Below are positions 46,717 to 54,113 of a stretch of DNA of 64,000 bases, piece after piece. Location of the stretch: NCBI RefSeq assembly GCF_902170785.1, contig NZ_CABHYG010000011.1:186001-250000 (forward strand), given 5' to 3'. Source of the DNA: Yersinia proxima (GTDB lineage Bacteria; Pseudomonadota; Gammaproteobacteria; Enterobacterales; Enterobacteriaceae). A program made the translations under genes and the position numbers. The notes under the pieces were generated by a model, which saw only the letters and a list, made by a program, of their open reading frames with translations, ran no database searches and was not told where the DNA came from. How positions within the stretch are numbered: the first letter of the stretch is position 1; each line of letters starts with the position of its first letter.

Positions 46717-47110
46717 CCCGGAACGGCTGAAAATGTTTGTTGATGGCGGGCGCATTGTCTCGACGCTGGCCCCGTCGCTGTCTTTCGAAAATCAATATCA
46801 GCTCACGCTATTTATTGAGGATTTTCCCAGTGATGTTGATTATCTCTTTGTGCCGATACTGGCATGGCTGCGGGAACATCAACCGGACATCATGGCGACG
46901 GAGGAAAAGCGCCGCACCGGCTTTATTCATAAAGTTGATGTGATGAGCGATGTGCTGAGTGATATCCGTATCGACTTGCAACTGACTGAGCGGGCCATTG
47001 TGAAAGAGATAGACGGCGCACTGCATGTTAACCATGTGCCTGAGCCGCAATTGCCGGAAACGATACCCCGACCAACAGAAATTTACTTCCACGGTGAGCG
47101 GATTAAATGA
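46655..47110 (+). CDS. R: Tail completion protein gpR
   Basis: 151 residues (P2 gpR 155). Typical start LKPKLLRQALTDSLPLFQTNP and VPILAWLREHQPDI. It helps finish the tail tip near the head. Overlaps both lysC and S. Confidence 0.93.
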   Translation: MLKPKLLRQALTDSLPLFQTNPERLKMFVDGGRIVSTLAPSLSFENQYQLTLFIEDFPSDVDYLFVPILAWLREHQPDIMATEEKRRTGFIHKVDVMSDVLSDIRIDLQLTERAIVKEIDGALHVNHVPEPQLPETIPRPTEIYFHGERIK

Positions 47111-47556
47111 ATGAGCTGAAACCCTTTGATGATGCATTGACCGGGCTGATTGCCAACCTGTCACCCAAGGCGCGCAAAGCACTGGCGGTGACGGTTGCCA
47201 AGCGCCTGCGCGCCAGTCAGCAACAACGTATTAAACGCCAGCAAGCGCCGGACGGCACCCCGTATGCCACCCGTAAATCTCAACCACTGCGTAAACCCAA
47301 GGGCCGGATTAAGCGGGAAATGTTCGCCAAGTTGCGCACCACGCGCTATATGAAAGCCAACAGCAGCCCTGATGAGGCGGTGGTCGAATTTGTGGGACGC
47401 GTGGAACGGATGGCGGCCGTGCATCATTTTGGCCTGCGTGACCGTCCAAACGCGCACAGCAAAGATGTGCAGTATGACGAGCGGCCGTTGCTCGGTTTCA
47501 GTCAGCAAGATATTGCCATTGTCGAGCATGCCGTGATGGAAAGCCTGTCAAAGTAG
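47107..47556 (+). CDS. S: Tail completion protein gpS
   Basis: 149 residues (P2 gpS 150). Basic protein, SPKARKALAVTVAKRLRASQQQRI near residue 18 and VHHFGLRDRP near 101. It works with gpR. Overlaps R by four bases. Confidence 0.93.
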   Translation: MNELKPFDDALTGLIANLSPKARKALAVTVAKRLRASQQQRIKRQQAPDGTPYATRKSQPLRKPKGRIKREMFAKLRTTRYMKANSSPDEAVVEFVGRVERMAAVHHFGLRDRPNAHSKDVQYDERPLLGFSQQDIAIVEHAVMESLSK

Positions 47557-47564
47557 AGTGTCTG

Positions 47565-47583
47565 TTGTCCTGTCGATGAACAA
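47565..47583. promoter_or_regulatory. Possible late promoter site before gpV
   Basis: TTGT (47565-47568) and ACAA (47580-47583) form a dyad with 11 bases between, one less than the TGT-N12-ACA pattern. P2 has a late promoter at this place (PV). Confidence 0.4.
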
Positions 47584-47629
47584 ACCCGCACAAATTGCCG
47601 CCTGACCTGTTGGGCGGCATCCTTTCTGC

Positions 47630-48271
47630 ATGAACACTCAAACCCAAATCACTGAAATTCTGCGCCTGCTGCGCAACCTGATCCGTATTGGTACGGTGGC
47701 CGAGGTCGATCTCGACCAATCCCTGTGCCGTGTGGCGACAGGGGACAATACCACCGGCTGGTTAAACTGGCTGACGCTGCGCGCCGGTCAATCGCGATCA
47801 TGGTGGGCACCGTCTGAGGGGGAGCAAGTATTGATATTGTCCCTCGGCGGCGAACTGGATACCGCCTTTGTGCTGCCGGGCATTTTCTCTGATAACTTCC
47901 CGCCGCCGTCGGCCTCGGCGCATGGCCTGTATATCGCTTTTCCTGACGGTGCCACGTTGCACTATGAACCTGAGAGCGGCGAGTTGCAGGCTGATGGCAT
48001 CAAAACGGCGGTTATCAATGCCAGTGAATCGATAAATGCCACTGCCCCCACTATCACCTGTGCTGCCTTGGTCAAAATCCTGCTGGATACACCCGAAGTG
48101 GAATGCACCAACAACCTGACTACCGGCACGTTGAACGTGAAGAAAGGCGGCACGATGAGCGGCAATATCGAGCATTCCGGCGGCAAGTTCTCATCCAATG
48201 GCGTGGTAGTTGATGACCATGACCACGGTGGTGTGTTGCGCGGCGGGGATTATACGGAGGGGATTAAATGA
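47630..48271 (+). CDS. V: Baseplate spike protein gpV
   Basis: 213 residues (P2 gpV 211). OB-fold part with IGTVAEVDLDQSLCRVATGD and WWAPSEGEQVLILSLGGELD; then a beta-helix ending in DDHDHGGV, whose H-x-H binds iron at the tip in P2. The trimer pierces the outer membrane. Confidence 0.95.
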   Translation: MNTQTQITEILRLLRNLIRIGTVAEVDLDQSLCRVATGDNTTGWLNWLTLRAGQSRSWWAPSEGEQVLILSLGGELDTAFVLPGIFSDNFPPPSASAHGLYIAFPDGATLHYEPESGELQADGIKTAVINASESINATAPTITCAALVKILLDTPEVECTNNLTTGTLNVKKGGTMSGNIEHSGGKFSSNGVVVDDHDHGGVLRGGDYTEGIK

Positions 48272-48618
48272 CCACTGCCACCTATCTCGGCATGAGCCGC
48301 AACGCCGGGCAGACCATTACCGACGCTGACCATATTAGCCAGTCAATTGCAGACATACTGATTACCCCGGTGGGGTCACGTGTGATGCGCCGCGCTTATG
48401 GTTCGCTGCTATCGGAGTTGATTGACCAGCCGCAAAATCCAGCCCTGCGCCTGCAAATTATGGCCGCCAGTTACAGTGCCATTCTGTGCTGGGAGCCAAG
48501 GGTTAAGCTGACCGGCATCACCTTTGAGACCACTATTGACGGAAAAATGGTGGTCGATATCACCGGTACCCGCAGCGATAGCGCGGGTCCGCTTTCATTA
48601 ACCATTCCTGTGAGCTGA
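48268..48618 (+). CDS. W: Baseplate wedge gpW
   Basis: 116 residues (P2 gpW 115), gp25-like: SQSIADILITPVGSRVMRRAYGS at residues 26-48. Baseplate wedge. Overlaps V by four bases. Confidence 0.95.
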   Translation: MTTATYLGMSRNAGQTITDADHISQSIADILITPVGSRVMRRAYGSLLSELIDQPQNPALRLQIMAASYSAILCWEPRVKLTGITFETTIDGKMVVDITGTRSDSAGPLSLTIPVS

Positions 48619-48622
48619 CCCT

Positions 48623-49531
48623 ATGGCAACCATTGACCTGAGCCTGTTACCGCCGCCGTTTGTGGTGGAAGAACTGGATTATGAAACCTTACTGGCCGAG
48701 CGCAAAGCCACGCTGATTTCTCTGTATCCAGAAGAACAGCGCGCCGCCGTGGCCCGCACCCTTTCGCTGGAATCGGAGCCGCTGGTCAAGCTATTGCAGG
48801 AAAACACTTACCGCGAGGTGATATTACGCCAGCGTGTCAATGATGCGGCCCGCGCGGTGATGGTGGCTTATGCCGTCGGCAGCGATTTAGACCAGCTCGG
48901 CGCGAATAACAACGTTGCGCGGCTGGTGATTACCCCGGCAGACCCCACGGCCATTCCGCCGATTGAGGCGGTGATGGAATCTGACAGTGATTTCCGGGTG
49001 AGAATTCCACAGGCTTTCGAGGGCTTGAGTGTCGCCGGGCCGACCGGAGCCTATGAATACCATGCAAAAAGTGCTGACGGCCGGGTGGCCGATGCCTCGG
49101 CAATCAGCCCGACACCCGCCTGTGTCACGGTCACGGTGTTATCGCGCGAGGGTAACGGTGAAGCCTCGGCCGAGCTGTTGGCTGTGGTTGAAACCGCGCT
49201 GAATGATGAGAATACGCGGCCGGTGGCTGACCGGGTGACGGTGCAATCGGCCCGCATTGAAAATTATGAGATTGACGCGGTGCTCTACCTGCATCCGGGG
49301 CCGGAAGCGGAGCCGGTACGCGTGGCGGCCGAGAAAAAACTGACCGCCTTTGTCACCGCACAGCGCCGCCTTGGTCGCGATATTCGCCTGTCGGCACTTT
49401 ATGCCGCGCTGCATGTTGAGGGTGTCCAGCGGGTGGTGATTAATGCCCCATTGGCCGACGTGGTGCTGGATAAAACCCAAGCCGCGTATTGCACCGGCAG
49501 CACCATCACTGTCGGAGGGACGGATGACTGA
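48623..49531 (+). CDS. J: Baseplate protein gpJ
   Basis: 302 residues, as P2 gpJ. LPPPFVVEELDYETLLAERK near the start; SDSDFRVRIPQAFEGLSVAG in the centre. Baseplate wedge connected to gpI. Overlaps the start of I by eight bases. Confidence 0.95.
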   Translation: MATIDLSLLPPPFVVEELDYETLLAERKATLISLYPEEQRAAVARTLSLESEPLVKLLQENTYREVILRQRVNDAARAVMVAYAVGSDLDQLGANNNVARLVITPADPTAIPPIEAVMESDSDFRVRIPQAFEGLSVAGPTGAYEYHAKSADGRVADASAISPTPACVTVTVLSREGNGEASAELLAVVETALNDENTRPVADRVTVQSARIENYEIDAVLYLHPGPEAEPVRVAAEKKLTAFVTAQRRLGRDIRLSALYAALHVEGVQRVVINAPLADVVLDKTQAAYCTGSTITVGGTDD

Positions 49532-50132
49532 CCGTTTATTGCCTGTCGGTTCCTCGGTGCTGGAAGTGGCCGCCGCGCGCGCCTGTGCCGAACTGGAGAA
49601 TACCCCGGTTCCGATTCGCCAGCTGTGGAACGCCGACACCTGCCCGCTTGAATTATTGCCTTATTTGGCGTGGGCGTGGTCAGTGGATCGCTGGGATGAG
49701 AAATGGCCGGAAACCACCAAGCGGGCAGTGGTGAAGTCCTCGCAGTATGTCCACAAACACAAAGGCACCATAGGCGCAATTCGTCGGATCGTTGAGCCAT
49801 TGGGCTATCTCATCAATGTGCGCGAGTGGTGGAAGAGCGGTGAGGCACCCGGCACCTTTCGCCTCGATGTCGGCGTATTGGAAACCGGCATTACCGAAGA
49901 AATGTATCAAGAGCTTGAGCGGCTAATAGATGATGCAAAGCCGTGCAGTCGCCATTTAATCGGCTTGTCTATCAACCTCGACAGCAGCGGCCCGCTGTAT
50001 GTGGCTGCTGGCAGTTACAGCGGTGACGAGCTGACCGTGTACCCGTATTTACCTGAAACCATAACCGTGAGCGGCGAGGATTACGCCAGCGCCGCCGTCC
50101 ATATTATTGATGACCTGAGAGTGAACCCATGA
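49524..50132 (+). CDS. I: Tail protein gpI
   Basis: 202 residues from the ATG at 49524 with a GGAGG site; P2 gpI has 176. Family segments: PLELLPYLAWAWSVDRWDEKW and KGTIGAIRRIVEPLG. It joins the fibres to the baseplate. Overlaps H by four bases. Confidence 0.94.
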   Translation: MTDRLLPVGSSVLEVAAARACAELENTPVPIRQLWNADTCPLELLPYLAWAWSVDRWDEKWPETTKRAVVKSSQYVHKHKGTIGAIRRIVEPLGYLINVREWWKSGEAPGTFRLDVGVLETGITEEMYQELERLIDDAKPCSRHLIGLSINLDSSGPLYVAAGSYSGDELTVYPYLPETITVSGEDYASAAVHIIDDLRVNP

Positions 50133-51283
50133 CAGCGAGATTCTTTGCTTTACTGACTAATATTGGCGCGGCCAAGCTGGCGAACGCCACCGCACTCGGC
50201 ACCCGCTTAGAGATAACTCAAATGGCCGTCGGGGATGGCGGCGGAACCCTGCCAACCCCTAACCCGGCACAAACCCAACTGGTGAATGAGCAACGCCGGG
50301 CGGCTCTTAATATGCTGACCGTTGACCCAGTAAACACGAGCCAGATTATTGCGGAACAGGTTATCCCTGAAACCGAGGGCGGGTGGTGGATTCGAGAAAT
50401 TGGCTTGTTGGATAAAGACGGTGATTTGATTGCCATTGCCAACTGTGCCGAAACCTATAAACCGCAACTGCAAGAGGGCAGCGGCCGCACCCAAACCATT
50501 CGGGTGATTTTGATTGTCAGCAGCACGGCGGCGGTTACGTTGAAAATCGACCCGTCGGTGGTATTGGCGACGCGTAAATACGTGGATGATGGGGTGATTG
50601 AGGTTAAAACCTATGCAGATGACCTGATGGTTAAACATCTGGCCGGGACTAATCCCCATTCGCAATACGCACCGCTTGCCAGTCCCGCACTGACGGGTAA
50701 ACCAACCGCGCCTACACCGGCTGCGGGAAATAATACCCAACAGTTGGCGAACACCGCTTTTATTCAGGCTGCTATTGACGCTTTGGGGTTGGGCAGTGCA
50801 GCTAAATTAAATTCTGGTGTCGCCGGGGGCGTTGCACTCTTTAACGATACGCTCCGCGTGGTTAATGACTTAATCGAAATTAAAAACAAAGGGGAAGTAG
50901 CCAAGACTAACTCAAGAATTAATCTCGGCTGTGGAACGGTGGCGGTAAAAGATGTCGGAACGGGCGCAGGACAAATACCCGATATGAATTCATTTACTTC
51001 TGGCAATGGCTGGGTGAAATATCCTGATGGCACCATTATTCAGCGCGGGCGGGCGAACAGCTCTGATGCAGGTTATGCACTGATAAATTTCCCTATTCCA
51101 TTTATAACCGGATTTACATTGGCTTTATTGCCAGTGAGTTCTGCAAACCCACCGGCTACGCGTTATTCAGCCAATATGGGGCCGTTGGGTGACGGTAGGA
51201 CAAACTTTTCATTTGCCGTGTGGGTCTTAAACTCAAACACAATTAGCAATGTGGGTACTGATTACATCGCCATAGGAAAATAA
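50129..51283 (+). CDS. H: Tail fibre protein gpH
   Basis: 384 residues, much shorter than P2 gpH (669). The N-terminal ~150 residues (FFALLTNIGAAKLANATALG) are the conserved baseplate-binding part, followed by a collar-like stretch ANTAFIQAAIDALGLGSAAKL, and a tip of ~110 residues from WVKYPDGTIIQRGRA that sets host range. The middle shaft is reduced. The C-terminus is intact, so it is probably functional. No inverted copy of the tip is nearby. Confidence 0.9.
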   Translation: MTARFFALLTNIGAAKLANATALGTRLEITQMAVGDGGGTLPTPNPAQTQLVNEQRRAALNMLTVDPVNTSQIIAEQVIPETEGGWWIREIGLLDKDGDLIAIANCAETYKPQLQEGSGRTQTIRVILIVSSTAAVTLKIDPSVVLATRKYVDDGVIEVKTYADDLMVKHLAGTNPHSQYAPLASPALTGKPTAPTPAAGNNTQQLANTAFIQAAIDALGLGSAAKLNSGVAGGVALFNDTLRVVNDLIEIKNKGEVAKTNSRINLGCGTVAVKDVGTGAGQIPDMNSFTSGNGWVKYPDGTIIQRGRANSSDAGYALINFPIPFITGFTLALLPVSSANPPATRYSANMGPLGDGRTNFSFAVWVLNSNTISNVGTDYIAIGK

Positions 51284-51284
51284 A

Positions 51285-51767
51285 ATGAAATATTTATTCA
51301 GTGATATTAAAAATCTATTTTTCCCTTACTCAAGCATGGAAGATTATAAACAAGCAGGAATGTGGCCCGAGTCTGGTGTAGATGTTGATGAGGATATATT
51401 TGCACTTTACACAGGGGAACCGCCAACGGGGAAGGTGCGCGGTTCTGTTGATGGAATGCCTGCCTGGGTAGATGTTTCCCCACAACAACCATTAACCGCC
51501 GATGAACTTGCCGCAAAAGCTCGCTCTCACCGTGATGATTTTATTATGGCGACTGACCCCATGATGGTCAGCGATTACTCGATTGATGACGCCCCACTGA
51601 CCAAGGCACAACGCACCGAGTTAACCGCCACGCGCGCGCTCTATCGTGCATGGCCGACAGTAGAGAACTGGCCGCTGATTGAACTACCCGAGCTGCCGCA
51701 ATGGCTGTTAGTGGAAGCCGTTAATCAGGGCTATCGTGTCCCAGTCTGGCCGCCGCTGTCAGCCTGA
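51285..51767 (+). CDS. G: Tail fibre assembly chaperone gpG
   Basis: 160 residues (P2 gpG 175). Tfa-family C-terminal pattern PLTKAQRTELTATRALYRAWP and LPQWLLVEAV. It helps fold and trimerise gpH. A terminator follows. Confidence 0.92.
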   Translation: MKYLFSDIKNLFFPYSSMEDYKQAGMWPESGVDVDEDIFALYTGEPPTGKVRGSVDGMPAWVDVSPQQPLTADELAAKARSHRDDFIMATDPMMVSDYSIDDAPLTKAQRTELTATRALYRAWPTVENWPLIELPELPQWLLVEAVNQGYRVPVWPPLSA

Positions 51768-51778
51768 TATTTTATATT

Positions 51779-51800
51779 AGCCCCGCAATCGGGGCTTTTC
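51779..51800 (+). terminator. Terminator after gpG
   Basis: AGCCCCG-CAAT-CGGGGCT followed by TTTTC. It ends the O-to-G late transcript. Confidence 0.85.
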
Positions 51801-51802
51801 AT

Positions 51803-51820
51803 TGTGCCATCCCTCACACA
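51803..51820 (+). promoter_or_regulatory. Late-activator (Ogr) site before gpFI
   Basis: TGT-N12-ACA (51803-51820), 73 bases before the FI start. P2 has its late promoter PF here. Confidence 0.65.
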
Positions 51821-51892
51821 TCCCCTATCAATCGCCCCGCGCACTGTAACCCGTCACCATACTCTCACCCTTAACCAACGGAGAGTTACCCC

Positions 51893-53062
51893 ATGGGTGA
51901 TTATCATCACGGCGTCCGCGTTCTCGAAATCAACGAGGGGACGCGTGTCATTTCCACTATTTCAACCGCCATTGTCGGTATGGTCTGCACCAGCGATGAT
52001 GCAGACGCGGCAGCATTTCCCCTCAATACCCCGGTACTGATTACCAATGTGCTGGCCGCCGCTGGCAAAGCCGGAAAAAAAGGCACGCTGGCCGCGTCAT
52101 TGCTGGCGATTGCGGAACAGGCCCGCCCTGTCACCATTGTGGTGCGGGTGGCTACCGGTAAAGATGAGGCTGAAACTACCTCCAATATTATCGGCGGCGC
52201 TGACGAGAACGGCCGCTACACCGGCATGAAAGCGCTGTTAGATGCGCAGTCTGTCACCGGTGTGCGCCCGCGTATTTTGGGTGTGCCGGGGCTGGATAAT
52301 CAGCAGGTGTCTACCGCACTGGCGAGTATCTGCCAGCAGTTGCGCGCCTTTGGCTATATCAGCGCCTACGGTTGCAAGACCCTTTCCGAAGCCATTTTGT
52401 ACCGTGACAATTTCAGCCAGCGTGAGTTGATGCTGATTTGGCCGGACTTCCTGAGCTGGAACACCACCGCCAACAGCACCGATATTGCTTATGCCACTGC
52501 CCGCGCGCTGGGTCTGCGCGCCAAGATTGACCAAGAGACGGGATGGCATAAAACCCTGTCTAACGTCGGGGTGAATGGCGTGACCGGTATATCTGCCAGC
52601 GTCTACTGGGATTTACAGACCGTCGGCACTGACGCCGACCTGCTCAATAAAGCCTGTGTAACCACCCTTGTACGCAAAGATGGCTTCAAGTTTTGGGGTT
52701 CGCGCACCTGTTCTGACGACCCGCTATTCGCCTTTGAAAACTACACCCGCACCGCACAAATTCTGGCTGACACCATGGCCGAGGCGCAGTTGTGGGCCAT
52801 AGACCGCCCGATGCACCCGACGCTGGTTAAAGACATGATTGGCAGCATCAATGCTAAATTCCGCGAAATGAAATCCGCCGGGCTGATTATTGACGGCAGT
52901 TGCTGGTATGACGACAGCGCCAACGATAAAAACACCCTGAAAGCGGGCAAGCTGTTTATCGATTACGACTACACCCCAGTGCCACCACTGGAAGATTTAA
53001 CCCTGCGCCAGCGTATCACCGATAAATATCTGGTGAACTTTGCCGCTGCCGTCAACAGCTAA
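51893..53062 (+). CDS. FI: Tail sheath protein gpFI
   Basis: 389 residues (P2 gpFI 396). Opening MGDYHHGVRVLEINEGTRVIS and the C-terminal DYDYTPVPPLEDLTLRQRITDKY are typical. It forms the contractile sheath. First gene of the FI-D late operon. Confidence 0.97.
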   Translation: MGDYHHGVRVLEINEGTRVISTISTAIVGMVCTSDDADAAAFPLNTPVLITNVLAAAGKAGKKGTLAASLLAIAEQARPVTIVVRVATGKDEAETTSNIIGGADENGRYTGMKALLDAQSVTGVRPRILGVPGLDNQQVSTALASICQQLRAFGYISAYGCKTLSEAILYRDNFSQRELMLIWPDFLSWNTTANSTDIAYATARALGLRAKIDQETGWHKTLSNVGVNGVTGISASVYWDLQTVGTDADLLNKACVTTLVRKDGFKFWGSRTCSDDPLFAFENYTRTAQILADTMAEAQLWAIDRPMHPTLVKDMIGSINAKFREMKSAGLIIDGSCWYDDSANDKNTLKAGKLFIDYDYTPVPPLEDLTLRQRITDKYLVNFAAAVNS

Positions 53063-53075
53063 GGAAACCTGACTT

Positions 53076-53591
53076 ATGGCACTGCCACGTAAGCTGAAAT
53101 TGATGAACCTGTTTAACGATGGTCGGGATTATATGGGGATCGTGTCCTCAATCACCCTGCCGAAACTCACCCGCAAGCTGGAGAACTACCGGGGCGGTGG
53201 GATGAATGGCGTCGCGCCGATTGATTTGGGGCTGGATGACGATGCGCTATCCATGGAGTGGTCGATGGGCGGCCTCGACGAGCTGGTGTTGCAGCAATGG
53301 GGAACCCCAAAAGTTGACGCGGTTCCGCTGCGTTTTGCCGGGGCTTATCAGCGTGACGACACTGGCGAAGTGACGGCGGTAGAGGTCGAAATCCGTGGCC
53401 GTCATAAAGAGATTGATGGCGGCGAATCCAAACAAGGGGAAGACACCGAAACCAAGGTATCCACCCAGTGTACTTATTACAAGCTGACCATTGACGGCAA
53501 GGTAGTGATGGAGATTGACGTGGTTAACCTGATTGAAATGGTTAACGGCGTAGACCTGCTGGAAGCCCAACGCAAGGCCATTGGCCGCTAA
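53076..53591 (+). CDS. FII: Tail tube protein gpFII
   Basis: 171 residues (P2 gpFII 172). LPRKLKLMNLFNDGRDYMGI at the start and ALSMEWSMGGLDELVLQQWG in the centre. It forms the inner tube. Confidence 0.97.
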   Translation: MALPRKLKLMNLFNDGRDYMGIVSSITLPKLTRKLENYRGGGMNGVAPIDLGLDDDALSMEWSMGGLDELVLQQWGTPKVDAVPLRFAGAYQRDDTGEVTAVEVEIRGRHKEIDGGESKQGEDTETKVSTQCTYYKLTIDGKVVMEIDVVNLIEMVNGVDLLEAQRKAIGR

Positions 53592-53646
53592 CCCCTGACG
53601 GCCAGTGTTAATCCGCTGGCCCTCCCTGACTGAACTGGAAAAAACC

Positions 53647-53958
53647 ATGAAAAAAGTGACTGCTAAAACTGAACCTGTCGCCGAGATTAACGAGAATGTG
53701 GTGGTACTGGATACCCCATTAAAACGCGGCGATAGCCTGATTACTGAAATTGAAGTTTACCGCCCCAATGCTGGGTCGTTGCGCGGGGTGAGGCTGCTTG
53801 ATGTAGCCAATGCTGATGTCGATGCGCTGATTATTGTGTTGCCCCGTATCACCTCACCGACACTGACCGCCGCAGAATGCAACCGTCTGGAGTTACCCGA
53901 TTTAGTGGCGCTGGCCGGTAAGGTGGTTGGTTTTTTATCACCGAAACGGGGGGTGTAA
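53647..53958 (+). CDS. E: Tail protein gpE
   Basis: 103 residues from the ATG at 53647. P2-like gpE: LDTPLKRGDSLITEIEVYRPNAG in the first half. It is made alone or as gpE+E' by frameshift near its end. It and its extended form assist the tape measure, as gpG/gpGT do in lambda. Confidence 0.93.
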   Translation: MKKVTAKTEPVAEINENVVVLDTPLKRGDSLITEIEVYRPNAGSLRGVRLLDVANADVDALIIVLPRITSPTLTAAECNRLELPDLVALAGKVVGFLSPKRGV

Positions 53959-54113
53959 CGCTCGACCCGAAACTGGAAGTGGATGACCTGATGGCGGATA
54001 TTGCCGCCATTTTTCACTGGCCGCCGTCGGAGCTTTGGGGGTTGAGCCTCACCGAGCTGGTGCGCTGGCGTCATAAAGCCCTGCTACGAAGTGGAGCCGT
54101 AAACCATGAGTAA
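53647..54113 (+). CDS. E+E': gpE+E' by -1 frameshift
   Basis: At 53931-53937 the heptamer T-TTT-TTA fits the slippery rule X-XXY-YYZ in the gpE frame. A -1 slip continues 61 codons to a stop at 54111-54113, just inside gene T. The added part has AAIFHWPPSELWGLSLTELV and WRHKALLRSG, the conserved E' family core, with no start of its own. P2 is known to do the same at this place. Confidence 0.9.

Noticed and set aside
50129-51767. Invertible tail-fibre cassette
   Set aside because: No inverted copy of the gpH tip, no recombinase gene and no crossover-like repeats flank H and G.
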